Shown here piece after piece: positions 8,659-18,064 of a DNA stretch of 48,771 bases (its first letter is position 1; the number at the start of each line of letters is the position of its first letter). The stretch covers positions 1 through 48,771 of the forward strand of contig DATKPC010000070.1 in NCBI GenBank assembly GCA_035524275.1, read 5' to 3'. Made by a program: the position numbers and the translations under genes. The notes under the pieces are model-generated. The model had not been told where the DNA came from and did no database searches. It saw only the letters and a list, made by a program, of their open reading frames with translations. This DNA comes from DATKPC01 sp035524275 (GTDB taxonomy: Bacteria; Pseudomonadota; Gammaproteobacteria; Burkholderiales; Burkholderiaceae_F).

Positions 8659-10680
8659 CTAAGTTGCCGGCGGCGTCGCGGAACCGGCAGCGCCGGGCGG
8701 TCCGTCGTCCGACTTCTTCTTTCGTCGCGGTTTCGGCGGCGGTGGGTCTTCGGACGACGGGGTGCGAGGCTTGCGGGTCGAGGGTCGACGCGCCGGCTTG
8801 GCAGGGGTCGGCGCCGCGCTCGCGTCCGGGCCGGCGCCTGCTGACGCGCCGCCTGCCGCCGGCGGCGCTGCGGGTGGGCTCGGCGCGGCGGCCGGGTCGG
8901 CCGCCGGGACCCCGGTGCCGGTCGCGGCGCCCGCGGCCGCCGCCGTCCTCGCGCCTGCAGTTCGGGCGCGGGCGCGGCGCGCGGCCAAGGCACCGAGGCC
9001 CACCTTCGCGTAGATGCGCCGGTTGACCCGCTGCGCCAGCGGCGAGCGCCAGAGCCAGCGGCGACCGGTGGCGACGATCGACGGCGTGTGCTGGATGCCG
9101 GTCCGCAAGGCGTTCTCGAGCTGGTGTCCGCCGTGCGCGAGTGCACCGTGCGCGGTGCCGAAGAGGATATGCAGGGCGAGCGTCGGCAGGCCCAGGTAGC
9201 CCAGCGAGAGCGCGATCGACATGAGGCGACCGGCGGACCAGGAGCCCTGGTCGGATCCGCCGACGGTCGACGCGACGGCGCTCAGGAACCCCTCGATCTC
9301 GATCCAGACGGCGAACAGCACCGACCACAGGCCGACGAACGCGACCGGGCCGACGATCCACGTCATGGCCATCAGGAAGCGACCCGGCCAGAGCAGCAGC
9401 CAGACGCCGACGACCGACAGCACGATCGCGAGGGCCTTCGCGATCCCGAGCATGAACGGCAGCACCGCGACGACGAGCGACGACAGCGCGCCGACCAGCA
9501 TCGACGCCACCGCGAGCAGCAGCGTCGCGAGCGACTGGCGAAGCAGCGTCAGCAGCGTCGGCGCGTTGTAGGCGTCGCGATCGGGTTGGCGCAGCAGCGC
9601 GGAGGCTTGCGGCAGCGCCGCCTGCGCCGCGCGGCAGGCCTCCTCGCCGCTGCGCTGGCAGAGGCTGCCCAGCAGCGCGAGCCGCGACGCGTCGGCCGCA
9701 TAGTGCGTGCCGGCGACGACGAGGATCGAGGTCGCGAGGTGGCGGTACAGGTCGTCGATCGACGCGACGTCGCGCGGTCGGTCGGCGTCCGGCTGAAGCG
9801 CGATCATCTCGGCGGCGAGGCTCGACCCGCGACGCACGGCGTCGCCGAATGCGCTGTCCGGCGAGTCGTCGATCCCCGCGGGCGGCTGGGCGTTCGGCGT
9901 CCGGCTCGCGAAACGCACCGAGACCGGCCCGGTCGCGGCAGCGGCGATCCACGGATCGGCACCCGCCGTATCGCTGATGCTGCGCAATGCGCTGTCGGAA
10001 ACGGCGACGATCGCGCCCAGGTCGACACGGGAGTCGGCAAGCGCCGCATGCAACTGCGTCGCCTGCGCGGCGGCGCGGGCGCCGGCGAATCGTGCGTCGT
10101 CGTGCACCGGATCGAGCAGCGTCGGCAGCAGTTGCGTCGCGCGCAGCTGCGATTCCAGCGCCGGATCCTGTTGCAGCAATTGCGGAACGATCCGACGCCG
10201 CCAGATCTCGAGGTTGGCGCGCAACTGCGGATCGTCGAGCGTCAGCGGCGACGCGGCCAGATCCGCGACCTGCGCGACGACGCCCGGCACGGCGAGCGCC
10301 GGGCGCGAGCCGGCCATCCCGCGCAGGCTCGTCGCGGCCGCGGCGCCGAGGCGCTCGATCGCGTAGGTCAGGTGCGGCGCCGCACCGTAGCGGGTCCCGA
10401 ACAACGATTCGATCCGTCCCGGCGCCGCGTAGTCGAGTGGCGCGAGATCGACGCGCAACGGAAGCGCCACCATCAGCGAGGCGAGCGCCACCGCGAGGAG
10501 ATGCCTCAACCACAGGTCCGGCGCCCGCCCGGTGGCGCTGAGTGCCACGGCGTGCAGCAGCCCGAGGCTCGCAAGCAGCTCGAAGAGCCACGCCGTCGTG
10601 CCGTTGCCAAGCCCCAGCATCAGCCGCCCGGCGACCGCGTACGCGCCGGCGGCAAAGAGATCGACGAATTGCTCCCCCAA
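8659..10680 (-). CDS. TraG-like polytopic membrane protein of an F-type T4SS
   Basis: A 673-residue inner-membrane protein and the last gene of the transfer operon. Hydrophobic segments lie at about 8-60 and 78-97. A long soluble stretch (about 100-375) follows, then a cluster of membrane segments at about 378-460 and 485-515. A low-complexity Ala/Pro tail ends in a basic patch (KPRRKKKSDD). Position after a TraH-like gene and topology suggest the N-terminal half of F TraG (mating-pair formation). It is shorter than F TraG (over 900 residues) and shows no TraG* periplasmic domain. The start is TTG 10680, 15 nt after the traH-like stop. An internal ATG at residue 21 is possible. The family call is by context and topology only. 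Confidence 0.6.
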   Translation of the reverse strand: MGEQFVDLFAAGAYAVAGRLMLGLGNGTTAWLFELLASLGLLHAVALSATGRAPDLWLRHLLAVALASLMVALPLRVDLAPLDYAAPGRIESLFGTRYGAAPHLTYAIERLGAAAATSLRGMAGSRPALAVPGVVAQVADLAASPLTLDDPQLRANLEIWRRRIVPQLLQQDPALESQLRATQLLPTLLDPVHDDARFAGARAAAQATQLHAALADSRVDLGAIVAVSDSALRSISDTAGADPWIAAAATGPVSVRFASRTPNAQPPAGIDDSPDSAFGDAVRRGSSLAAEMIALQPDADRPRDVASIDDLYRHLATSILVVAGTHYAADASRLALLGSLCQRSGEEACRAAQAALPQASALLRQPDRDAYNAPTLLTLLRQSLATLLLAVASMLVGALSSLVVAVLPFMLGIAKALAIVLSVVGVWLLLWPGRFLMAMTWIVGPVAFVGLWSVLFAVWIEIEGFLSAVASTVGGSDQGSWSAGRLMSIALSLGYLGLPTLALHILFGTAHGALAHGGHQLENALRTGIQHTPSIVATGRRWLWRSPLAQRVNRRIYAKVGLGALAARRARARTAGARTAAAAGAATGTGVPAADPAAAPSPPAAPPAAGGASAGAGPDASAAPTPAKPARRPSTRKPRTPSSEDPPPPKPRRKKKSDDGPPGAAGSATPPAT

Positions 10681-10695
10681 AGCGCGCCCCGGGCG

Positions 10696-12024
10696 TCAGC
10701 GATCGACGAACAGGCGCAGCAGGTCGCCGACGCCGGTGACGGCCGACGGCGTCTCGGTCGCGAGGCGCGCTGCGGCTGCCTCCAGCCGGGACTCGGCGCG
10801 TTCCAGCGCCAGGAGCTGCGTGCGTGCGACGCGCAGTTTCGCGTCCTCGATGCGAACCTGCAGGTCGGCTTGCCCGAGCAGGCGATCAGCCTGCTCCTGC
10901 AGGCGAGCGCGACGCGCCAGGGCTTCGCCGGCCGCGGCCGCCGACCCGCCTCGCACGTCGAGGCGGGCGATCTGCTGCTGCAACTCGAGGATGTTGGAGT
11001 ACGCCGCGACGGTCGCGATCTGGCTCGAAAGGGCATCCTTGTAGAGTTCGCGCGACGGCGCGTTGAGCAGCCGCGCGCCGCGGAACGCGGGTGAGGCGAC
11101 GAGCGCCGATGCGGATGCGGGCAGGCAGGGCGCCACGGCGCCTTCCGGCCCGAGGAGATCGTCGGCGGCGCAGCGGGCGATGCCCGTCGGGTCGCTTCCG
11201 GCCTCGATGAGGTCCAGCGCGGCGCGCGTGCGTTGCCGCAAGCCCTCGACCATCGAGGCGACGCTCGACTGCGGCGGGCGCATCTGCAGCGCGCCGCCCT
11301 CGATCTTCTCGTCCGGCAGCAGGCGGAGCAGCGCTTCGATCTCGCGCGTCACGTCGAGGTTCGTGTAGCGCCGGAGGTAGTCGAGCGTGCCGGCGAGCGC
11401 GGGGATGTCGAGGCCGCCGAACGCGTGCTCGATGGAGCAGGCGCGGTAGGCGTCCGTCGGCGAGGCGCCGCCGGCGACCTGCTGCGCGAAGCACTGGTCG
11501 GCCGCGTCGTCGAGGCGGCGGGCACCGGCTTCCTCGCCGGCACGCCTCGCCATCTGGGCATTGCAGGCCTGCGCAAACGCGTGGAAGCGATCGGCCAGCC
11601 GCTTGTCCATCATGTCGAGCACCGAGGCAACCGTCGGCGTCGAGTACGCGAGCGCGATGAGATAGTCGAAGGCCGCCTGCTGCGCGCCATGGATCACGAC
11701 GTCGCGCATGTCGTGCACCAGTTCGCCGGCATGGAACTGCGCGAGGAAGCCGCGAAAATCCACATGGCCGCAGGTCAGCGCGTTGCCGCCGCCGAACGTC
11801 GCGGTGACGCCCGCCGTGCCCAGCGGGACGTAGCTCGGCTGCCAGGACGTCGCCGCGCCGACCTGCGCGCCGAACCGGGCGTCGCTGCTATCGGTGCCGG
11901 CGCCGAAGGGCTGGGTCGTCGCGGCCTGCACGGTGGCGGTCGCCGCGAACAGCAGCGCCACCGCGGGGCCGGCGCCTGGCAGCAGGCATCGTCGAAGGCC
12001 GCCGAGCAACTCGCGCCGTGTCAC
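10696..12024 (-). CDS. TraH-like periplasmic pilus-assembly protein
   Basis: A 442-residue exported protein. The signal peptide ends near ATATVQAAT. The mature part is helical, with six or so cysteines including LTCGHVDF, QACNAQ, DQCFAQQ and YRACSIEHAFG. A C-terminal coiled coil (about 340-420) is rich in Arg, Glu, Leu and Ala. F TraH has a similar length (458), a signal peptide and a C-terminal coiled coil, and it too sits directly before traG. The start is GTG 12024, overlapping the upstream TGA (GTGA). The role, outer-membrane assembly of the pilus or mating apparatus, is inferred from the family. Confidence 0.6.
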   Translation of the reverse strand: MTRRELLGGLRRCLLPGAGPAVALLFAATATVQAATTQPFGAGTDSSDARFGAQVGAATSWQPSYVPLGTAGVTATFGGGNALTCGHVDFRGFLAQFHAGELVHDMRDVVIHGAQQAAFDYLIALAYSTPTVASVLDMMDKRLADRFHAFAQACNAQMARRAGEEAGARRLDDAADQCFAQQVAGGASPTDAYRACSIEHAFGGLDIPALAGTLDYLRRYTNLDVTREIEALLRLLPDEKIEGGALQMRPPQSSVASMVEGLRQRTRAALDLIEAGSDPTGIARCAADDLLGPEGAVAPCLPASASALVASPAFRGARLLNAPSRELYKDALSSQIATVAAYSNILELQQQIARLDVRGGSAAAAGEALARRARLQEQADRLLGQADLQVRIEDAKLRVARTQLLALERAESRLEAAAARLATETPSAVTGVGDLLRLFVDR

Positions 12025-13070
12025 CGCAGTCCCAGCGCGCCCGCGGGCGCCGCGATGCGCTGCCGACCCGACTCGCGCAGCGCGATGATCGCGTCACGCA
12101 GCGCCGCGCCATCCAGTCCCCGCGCGGCAAGCCGACGACCGAGCCCGAAGCGAAGGTCGTGCAGCACGACGTAGGCCGGTATCCGCGTGCCGGTCACGCC
12201 GTCGTCGCCTCCCGGCGCCGCCTCCGTGGCTTCGGCCGCCACGACGCGCAGCGGCAGCCGCAGGCCGCCGGCCGCGGCGGCGGCCGCCGCCAGCGCCGCG
12301 CGCGGCGGTCCGTCGGTGATCCAGACGACGCGGGCGTCCAGCGCGGGAAAGCGATCGGCGACACGGCCCAGCATCGTCGCCGCGGCGCGAAGATCCGGAT
12401 CGGTCGGCATTCCCACCAGCGTCGCGCGCATCCGGATCATCGACGGCATGTCGCGAGCCGGGTCCGCGCCGACATCCGGGCCGACATCCGGGCCGACATC
12501 CGCGCCGACATCCGCGCCGACATCCGGGTCGACGCCGTGGCTCGCCGCTGCGCCGCCGTCCGCGGCCACGGGGCCGCCGGATTCGTCCTCGCCGCGGCGC
12601 GTGCGCAGGTCCGTCATCCGCTGCCCGACGTAGGCCGCGATCGCGAGCGTTTCGTCCTCCTTGCGCATCATCGCGAGGATGTTCTCGTCCGTCGGGTCGA
12701 GCAGCGCGCGCATGGCTTCGCGCGACGGCTTCCCGTGGCTCGCCAGCGCCGCGTCGATGCGGGCGTCCTCGCTGTCATCGCGCGGCAACGCGGCGCCGGC
12801 CGGCGCCGCGGCGGTCGCGGCGCGTTCAGCCCCCGCACCCGATGCACCCGCCGCGAACCGCGCGCAACCCGACGTGCCGACGACCAGTGCCGATGCGCAT
12901 GCGTCGGCAACGGCGCCGGGGGCCAGCACGCCGGAGGCCGCGAGCGCGGTCGACGTCCATGCCGACGCGGCGAGCGCGAGCCCGCGGTTCACGACGGGCT
13001 TCAGGCGCGACAGCCGCCTGAAGCCTGGCATCCTGGAGCGGTGCTGCGCGGGGCCGTGGGGTGCGTGCAT
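12021..13070 (-). CDS. periplasmic protein with TrbC/TraW-like C-terminal half
   Basis: A 349-residue exported protein with a signal peptide ending TSTALAAS. A linker (about 180-202) is built of DVGADVG/DVGPDVG repeats. The C-terminal domain (about 210-349) has an alternating helix-strand pattern and a segment RIPAYVVLHDLRFGLG, recalling the thioredoxin-like TrbC/TraW proteins of F-type systems, which also precede TraH. No CxxC is present. The ATG at 13070 is 2 nt after the preceding stop. An alternative ATG at 13031 would give a shorter signal peptide. The family assignment is weak, but the place in the operon is firm. Confidence 0.5.
   Translation of the reverse strand: MHAPHGPAQHRSRMPGFRRLSRLKPVVNRGLALAASAWTSTALAASGVLAPGAVADACASALVVGTSGCARFAAGASGAGAERAATAAAPAGAALPRDDSEDARIDAALASHGKPSREAMRALLDPTDENILAMMRKEDETLAIAAYVGQRMTDLRTRRGEDESGGPVAADGGAAASHGVDPDVGADVGADVGPDVGPDVGADPARDMPSMIRMRATLVGMPTDPDLRAAATMLGRVADRFPALDARVVWITDGPPRAALAAAAAAAGGLRLPLRVVAAEATEAAPGGDDGVTGTRIPAYVVLHDLRFGLGRRLAARGLDGAALRDAIIALRESGRQRIAAPAGALGLR
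12468..12527. repeat. 5 x 12-bp tandem repeat inside the TrbC/TraW-like gene
   Basis: Five in-frame copies of GCCGACATCCGS (S = G or C) on the plus strand encode Asp-Val-Gly-Ala/Pro repeats on the minus-strand gene. The unit length is a multiple of three, so copy-number change would alter linker length without a frameshift. Confidence 0.9.
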
Positions 13071-13072
13071 CG

Positions 13073-13822
13073 CTAACGCGGGCCTGTCGCGACGTCGCTG
13101 CCGGGGGCCTGCGCCGCCGCGCCATCGTCAAGCCACTCGCGTGCGCGCTCTTCCGCGGCCGGTGCGGCGTCGCCGCCCGGCGCGCCGGCCACGAGCGGTT
13201 CGTCGAGCCGCATGTCGAGCCTGGCGTCGAGATTCCCGGCGATCCATGCCGCGAGTGCCCGGGCAAGGCGTCGCAGCAGCCCGTCGGAGCCTCCGAATTC
13301 GAGCTGCAACGCGTCGAGCAGGTGGAACGGCAGGCCCGCCTCGGCGCGCTCGGTGCCGAGTCGCGCGACGCGAGCGAGGACGCGCGGTATCGAACGGTCG
13401 AGTGCGATGCGCGGCAGGGCGTCCGCGCCCGGCCGGGCCACGCCGCCGAGCCCGGTGTCCGCTGTCGCGCCGTCGCCCGGTGCGTCGCGCCGTAGGCGCA
13501 GCCAGGGGTAGCGTCCGCAGATGCTGGCGGCGCGGTAGACGATGCCCTCGACGCGCAGGTGCCGTCGCCGGGCGATCCCGCCCCAGGACTCGACTTCGAA
13601 ACGCCGCCCGTCGCCGGTTCGCACCACGAGCGACCCGGCGCAGGGTCCGGTCTCGACGACGACGTCGAGCGGGCCGATCGGAACCCCGCCGCGGGCATCG
13701 TCATGCGCCCCTGCCGGCTGCGCGCCAGCGAGCATCGCCGCGAGCGCGAGGGCGCGAACGGAGGTCGCGCCGCTCGCCGCACGTCGACGTCGGTCGGCCG
13801 CGACGAGTCGATGGCGGGTCAT
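13073..13822 (-). CDS. exported protein of unknown function in the T4SS operon
   Basis: A 249-residue protein that I do not recognise. A signal peptide (RALALAAMLAGAQPAGA) is followed by a mature domain with two cysteines (VETGPCAGSLVV and RAASICGRYPWLRL) that could form a disulfide. A helical C-terminal half contains ALARALAAWIAGNLDARLDMRLDE. The start ATG overlaps the upstream TGA (ATGA). By order it occupies the TraW/TraU region of F-like operons, but it lacks the many cysteines of TraU. A periplasmic structural role in the secretion channel is inference from position. Confidence 0.55.
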   Translation of the reverse strand: MTRHRLVAADRRRRAASGATSVRALALAAMLAGAQPAGAHDDARGGVPIGPLDVVVETGPCAGSLVVRTGDGRRFEVESWGGIARRRHLRVEGIVYRAASICGRYPWLRLRRDAPGDGATADTGLGGVARPGADALPRIALDRSIPRVLARVARLGTERAEAGLPFHLLDALQLEFGGSDGLLRRLARALAAWIAGNLDARLDMRLDEPLVAGAPGGDAAPAAEERAREWLDDGAAAQAPGSDVATGPR

Positions 13823-15003
13823 CGATCGAGCGGCGGTCGCGGGACGATCGATAGCGGCGGGCCGATTCGGCCGGGATTGCCTTGAGAGCTCATCAGGTCC
13901 ACGCCGTCGGGCCCGACGCGCACGATCGTCCATTCGTCCGGCAACGACTGGCCGGCCAAGTACCAGCGTGGTTCTGCGGGATCCGCACGCCGCGGCGCGA
14001 TCAGCGCCGTCCATCCGGACGCCGTCTCCCGAACCTGCCGCACGACGAAGGCGCTCGACGGGGATCCGGCGAGCCGGAGCGATCCGGTGATCGGAATGGC
14101 GTCGAGAGGATCGTGTCCGGTCGATTCGTCCGGCAAGCCTTCAATCCGGTCCGGAATCCGGCGTGGCGTGAGCCGCACGGCGCTGCGCGGGGCCTCCGGC
14201 CGTGGACGATCCGCCGCCGGCGCTCTCGCCGGCGCTCCACCGGGCACCGGAATGCTTCGAAACGGATCCGGCAGCGCGACGCGGGGCGCGAGCGGCGACG
14301 TGGCGAGCGAACCCCGCGCGGCCGGTGTCTCGTCATCGCGAAAGGCGTCCGTCGACGGCGTCGTTGCGCGGGACGTTTCGGATGGCGGCGCATCGCGAGG
14401 GTCATCCGCCGCGGATGCCGGCGGGGCGTCGATACGATCGCGGAGCGCAGGCGTCTTGTCGAAGCCGGTGCTTGCGGCGGCCTGCGGCGGCAACGCCGGC
14501 AGAGTCGTCAGCAGCGATGCCGCATCCGTGGCCGCTCGGCGGCGCTGTTCCGCGAGTGCCTGGGCCGCGGCGTTGGCGGCCCCCGGTGGCGCGAGCACCA
14601 CATGGCGCACGACCGCCAGGCCGGCGGCGAGCCCCAGCGCGGAACCGGCGAGCGTGGAGAAGCGCAGCCAACGCGGGCGCCGGGTCGCGATGTCCGCGGG
14701 CCCGGCGACGCGCGCCGCAGGCTCCGGCGCTTCCGGTTCGACGAAATCGTCGAGGACGTCGCGGCCCGCGAGGTCCTCGTGGTCCTCGTGGTCATCGCGG
14801 CCATCGTGGCCGATGCGCGCCGCCGCGCCGTTGGCACCGCCGACCGGCGGCTCGCGGCGAACATCCGGGAATGGTGCGGCGACTGGCGCGGAAAGCGGTG
14901 CGGCCAGCGGCGCGGAAACCAAGCGCGCACGGACGGCGCCGCGGTCGATCCGCAACGACGCCGGATCCTTCCCTGCGGAGCGGAGCGGATCAAGCGCGCT
15001 CAT
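13819..15003 (-). CDS. bitopic inner-membrane protein of unknown function in the T4SS operon
   Basis: A 394-residue protein with a cytoplasmic Ala/Pro/Asp/His-rich N-terminus (1-110) and one membrane span (about 115-133, LRFSTLAGSALGLAAGLAVV). A long low-complexity periplasmic linker follows, then a folded C-terminal domain (about 295-394) containing WYLAGQSLPDEWTIVRV. The layout resembles GspC/PilP or TrbI-type connector proteins that link an inner-membrane platform to an outer-membrane ring, but no family signature is certain. It starts at ATG 15003, overlapping the TraC-like stop (ATGA). Confidence 0.55.
   Translation of the reverse strand: MSALDPLRSAGKDPASLRIDRGAVRARLVSAPLAAPLSAPVAAPFPDVRREPPVGGANGAAARIGHDGRDDHEDHEDLAGRDVLDDFVEPEAPEPAARVAGPADIATRRPRWLRFSTLAGSALGLAAGLAVVRHVVLAPPGAANAAAQALAEQRRRAATDAASLLTTLPALPPQAAASTGFDKTPALRDRIDAPPASAADDPRDAPPSETSRATTPSTDAFRDDETPAARGSLATSPLAPRVALPDPFRSIPVPGGAPARAPAADRPRPEAPRSAVRLTPRRIPDRIEGLPDESTGHDPLDAIPITGSLRLAGSPSSAFVVRQVRETASGWTALIAPRRADPAEPRWYLAGQSLPDEWTIVRVGPDGVDLMSSQGNPGRIGPPLSIVPRPPLDR
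14773..14808. repeat. short 9-bp tandem repeat in the bitopic T4SS protein
   Basis: Four imperfect 9-bp units (GTCCTCGTG twice, then GTCATCGCG and GCCATCGTG) encode the acidic/His run DGRDDHEDHED in the cytoplasmic N-terminus. Their in-frame period is like that of the 12-bp repeats at 12468. Confidence 0.7.
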
Positions 15004-17561
15004 CGGCTCGGCGCCGTTCGCGCAGCGATGCCATACGGCGCGTCGCGGGCGAACTGTTGGACCGCGGTCCACATGTGGCCGCTGCGCGCATGCAGCCGCT
15101 CGATCTGCGCTTCGTCGGCCGGGTCGGTCGTCGAGATCGCGTAACGCAACGGGTCGGGGATCAGCATGCCCTTTGCCGAATGGAAGCCTTCGACCGACAC
15201 GAAGAACTCGCTGTAGCGCCGCTTGACGAGCCGCAGGTCGCGCACGAGGTCGCGCTCGCGGTCGTTGAGGCGCACGAACCGGTCGATGTCCGCCAGGCCG
15301 GAATGGTCGAGCGGAAGCACGATCTTCGTGGCCGTGTTCACCAGCATCACGCGGCCCCCGGGCGTGTCGAGGTCCCGCGGATCCTGGACGATCGGGACCG
15401 CGAAGCCGCCCAGGCTGCGATAGGCCTTCAGCGATCGATCCAGGATCGCGGCGGCATACGGATCCTGGGCTAGCGCCCAGACCTCGTCGGCAACGAGGCC
15501 CTTGGGCGTTGCGCGAAGCCGCGCGTCGTACATCGCCTGGTTGACGAGCGCGAAGACGCTGAACGACACGACGGGGGAGCACGGCTGCCGCAGGATCTGC
15601 CCGAGGTTGAAGAACACGAAGCGATCGTCCACGGACAAGCCGCGCGGGGCGTTGAAGAGCCGGCGATAAGGTCCGCGGCGATAGGGTTGCAGCAGCGCCG
15701 CGAGATGGCGGCCGCGCGCACCCTGGGCGCGCTCGAGTTCGCCGCAGATGTCCTCGAGGATCGTCTCCCGCAGCGCTCCGCCGCGCGTGCCATCCCAGTT
15801 GCGGGCGGCCGCGGCGACCGAAGCTTCCTGCAGCGCAACCTCTTCGTCGCGCGACAGCGCGCGGTCCGCTCGTCCCTCGGTAATCATCAGCGACAGCGCG
15901 GCGAACCACGTCGCCTGGTTCTCGAGGCTCGGTTCGCCGGCGAACGGATTCAGCGAGACGTCGGCGTCGAGCGTGACCTCGACGTACCGGCCGAGCACGA
16001 GCGCGAGCTTGCGATAGTCCGGCTTGATCGAGATGAGATAGATGCGGATGTCGGGCAGGCGCCACAGGTGCAGCAGGTAGTCGTGGACGAAGAAGCTCTT
16101 GCCGGACCCCGACTGGCCGATGATCAGCGCATGCGGATTGCGCTCGGCCTTCGAGGGGTCGATGAAAAGCGGTTCGCCGGCGGGATTGCGATACATCACG
16201 ATCGGCGCGGGCGCGCGGCCCGCGGTCAAGGCCGGGTCGGGCGGCATGCCGGTCCAATGACTGCCGGCCGGATGCAGGTCGGCCCAGTCGCGCGACAGGA
16301 AGCGGCGGCGACGGCGGAATTTCCGCTCGGCGCGTTCGTAGACGGCGAAAGGCAGGCAACCGCGCAGCAGGAGGCTGGCGCCGATGTCCTCCTCGACGCC
16401 CGCTTCGATGTCCAGAGCCTGCAGGTGCGTCGTCACGGCAAGCGCGGCGCGGTCGGCCTCCTCGGCCGTGGCCTCGACGACATGAACCTGGAGGCGACCA
16501 GCGACGAGGCGTTCGCCGTCGGCGAGGATCCGCTGCTCGATGTCATGGAGCGCGGAGGCCCGAGCGTCCGACTCGGTGGCGTTGAAGCGATGGCTGGTCC
16601 GCTGGTTGAGGAAAGCGAGCGCCTTGAGCTGGAACGCCGCCGCGGTCCGTGACTGCGCGGCGGCGGCGAGCACGATGCTCAGGCGCGGGCGCAGCGCCGG
16701 CAGCGCATTGAGCAGGCCGGCGCGAACGCCGCGTGGATGCCACATCATCGACACGACACGGTGGTGCGCCTCCCGGCCCGCAGCCACGCTGCGGAAGCCG
16801 CCGGGCTGCAGCTGGTCGACGCGCCCCAGCGCGCCGATCGCTTCGCGGATGCTGGCGCGTCCGACGCGCAGCGGTTGCCGCACAAGGGCGCGGTCGGGAA
16901 ACAGCAGGTCGGCCACGGTGGCGGCAAGGCCGTCGGCGTCCAGCGCGACCGGTCCGAACCCGAGCGAGTCGAGCGTCTCGTGCAGGGCCTTGGCGCCGCG
17001 CACGAACGCCGCGGCATCCGGGTCGCCGGCACCGCGATGTGCGCCCGGCAGCAAGCGACGCAGCGCGTGGCGGCTGCGACGCAGCGGCGGGGATTTCACC
17101 GCCACGACGATCCGCTGTGTCCGCGGATAGAGGTTGGCATCGCCGGCGCCGGGGAAGAATCCGCGGACCTGCGCCGTGCGCCAGCGTTCGACGAACGCGT
17201 CGGCCAGCGCCATCCCGACTTCGTCGTGGCCGGGCTGCGACAGGTACAGGCGAACGGCGTGCTCGACGTCAGGACGACCGATGAAGAACCACTGCAGGGC
17301 GACATCGGCGGGCAGGTCGCGCAGCAGGCCGTCGATCGCGCCGGCGATCGACTCCTCGCCGGACGGATCGGTGGCGACGGCCGGCACGCCGATCTCGAGC
17401 GCATAGCCGAGGGTGTCGTCGGCAAGCAGGTGAATCGGGGCGAAACCGCACGCGGTGCCGCAGGCGACATAGGGAAGCACGGTCGCAAGCGGTGCCGTGT
17501 CGGCCGTCGCATCCATCGCGAGCGCGTGCGCGGGCGAGCCCGGTGGCGGCGCGGTCTTCAT
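15000..17561 (-). CDS. traC: TraC/VirB4-family T4SS ATPase
   Basis: An 853-residue ATPase, close to F TraC (875). The Walker A motif GQSGSGKS lies at about residues 481-488, and Walker B GLVADEVWAL near 689. A conserved segment between them (LISIKPDYRKLALVLGRYV, then SLNPFAG) is typical of TraC/VirB4. These hexameric ATPases power pilin extraction and substrate transfer at the inner membrane. All catalytic motifs look intact, so the system is probably functional. The ATG at 17561 overlaps the lipoprotein stop (ATGA). This is the most secure family call in the operon. Confidence 0.88.
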   Translation of the reverse strand: MKTAPPPGSPAHALAMDATADTAPLATVLPYVACGTACGFAPIHLLADDTLGYALEIGVPAVATDPSGEESIAGAIDGLLRDLPADVALQWFFIGRPDVEHAVRLYLSQPGHDEVGMALADAFVERWRTAQVRGFFPGAGDANLYPRTQRIVVAVKSPPLRRSRHALRRLLPGAHRGAGDPDAAAFVRGAKALHETLDSLGFGPVALDADGLAATVADLLFPDRALVRQPLRVGRASIREAIGALGRVDQLQPGGFRSVAAGREAHHRVVSMMWHPRGVRAGLLNALPALRPRLSIVLAAAAQSRTAAAFQLKALAFLNQRTSHRFNATESDARASALHDIEQRILADGERLVAGRLQVHVVEATAEEADRAALAVTTHLQALDIEAGVEEDIGASLLLRGCLPFAVYERAERKFRRRRRFLSRDWADLHPAGSHWTGMPPDPALTAGRAPAPIVMYRNPAGEPLFIDPSKAERNPHALIIGQSGSGKSFFVHDYLLHLWRLPDIRIYLISIKPDYRKLALVLGRYVEVTLDADVSLNPFAGEPSLENQATWFAALSLMITEGRADRALSRDEEVALQEASVAAAARNWDGTRGGALRETILEDICGELERAQGARGRHLAALLQPYRRGPYRRLFNAPRGLSVDDRFVFFNLGQILRQPCSPVVSFSVFALVNQAMYDARLRATPKGLVADEVWALAQDPYAAAILDRSLKAYRSLGGFAVPIVQDPRDLDTPGGRVMLVNTATKIVLPLDHSGLADIDRFVRLNDRERDLVRDLRLVKRRYSEFFVSVEGFHSAKGMLIPDPLRYAISTTDPADEAQIERLHARSGHMWTAVQQFARDAPYGIAARTAPSR

Positions 17562-18064
17562 CGTGTCGCGTCCTTGTGCGGCGTGGCGGAGGTCGCGGTC
17601 GTCGCGGCTTGCCGCGGCGCCGCGCTCGACGCGGAGGGTCGGGGGTCGGGCGATGCGGCGTGGCCGTCGAGCGAGGCGGTTGAACCGTCGGGAAGGATCC
17701 AACGCGCCGGACTGAGCGGGATCGCCACCCAGGCGCCAAAATGCCGGTTGCCTTCGGCGTCGACCCATTCGTAGAGGTAAGCCAGGCGGACGTCCGGCAG
17801 CGAAACGATCGGTCGTGAGATGCCGGACGGCAAGGGCCCGCCGGGCGGCGGCGTCGCGGCGGAGCGGGCCGTGCCACCTGCTGTCGGATCGGCCGCGATC
17901 GCCGGCGACCGGACTCGCGACTGAGCGAGGGCGGCGCTCATCGGCATCGTCTCGACGCGAACATCGGACGCCGGCGTTGCGCATCCGGATATCGCCATCG
18001 CGCAAGCCGGAACGACGGCCGCAATGGCACGGCGTCGTGGCGTGCCGGTCGGCGCTCGCCTCAT
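17558..18064 (-). CDS. traV: TraV-like outer-membrane lipoprotein
   Basis: A 168-residue lipoprotein with lipobox AISGC (Cys28). One conserved block, YLYEWVDAEGNRHFGAWVAIPL, is followed by a low-complexity Ser/Ala/Pro C-terminus. TraV lipoproteins anchor the TraK/TraB core complex in the outer membrane and sit between traB and traC, as here. The start overlaps the TraB-like stop, and its own stop overlaps the TraC start. The lipoprotein call is sure; TraV identity rests mostly on synteny. Confidence 0.65.
   Translation of the reverse strand: MRRAPTGTPRRRAIAAVVPACAMAISGCATPASDVRVETMPMSAALAQSRVRSPAIAADPTAGGTARSAATPPPGGPLPSGISRPIVSLPDVRLAYLYEWVDAEGNRHFGAWVAIPLSPARWILPDGSTASLDGHAASPDPRPSASSAAPRQAATTATSATPHKDATR

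Noticed and set aside
6536..10591. A 1351-codon open frame on the minus strand across surA, pdxA, rsmA and traG.
   Set aside because: It is antisense to four genes with clear motifs and is Arg/Ala-rich low-complexity sequence, as expected of long open frames in very GC-rich DNA.
12468..12527. The short repeats as a CRISPR array.
   Set aside because: Units are 12 bp with no spacers and lie in frame within a gene.
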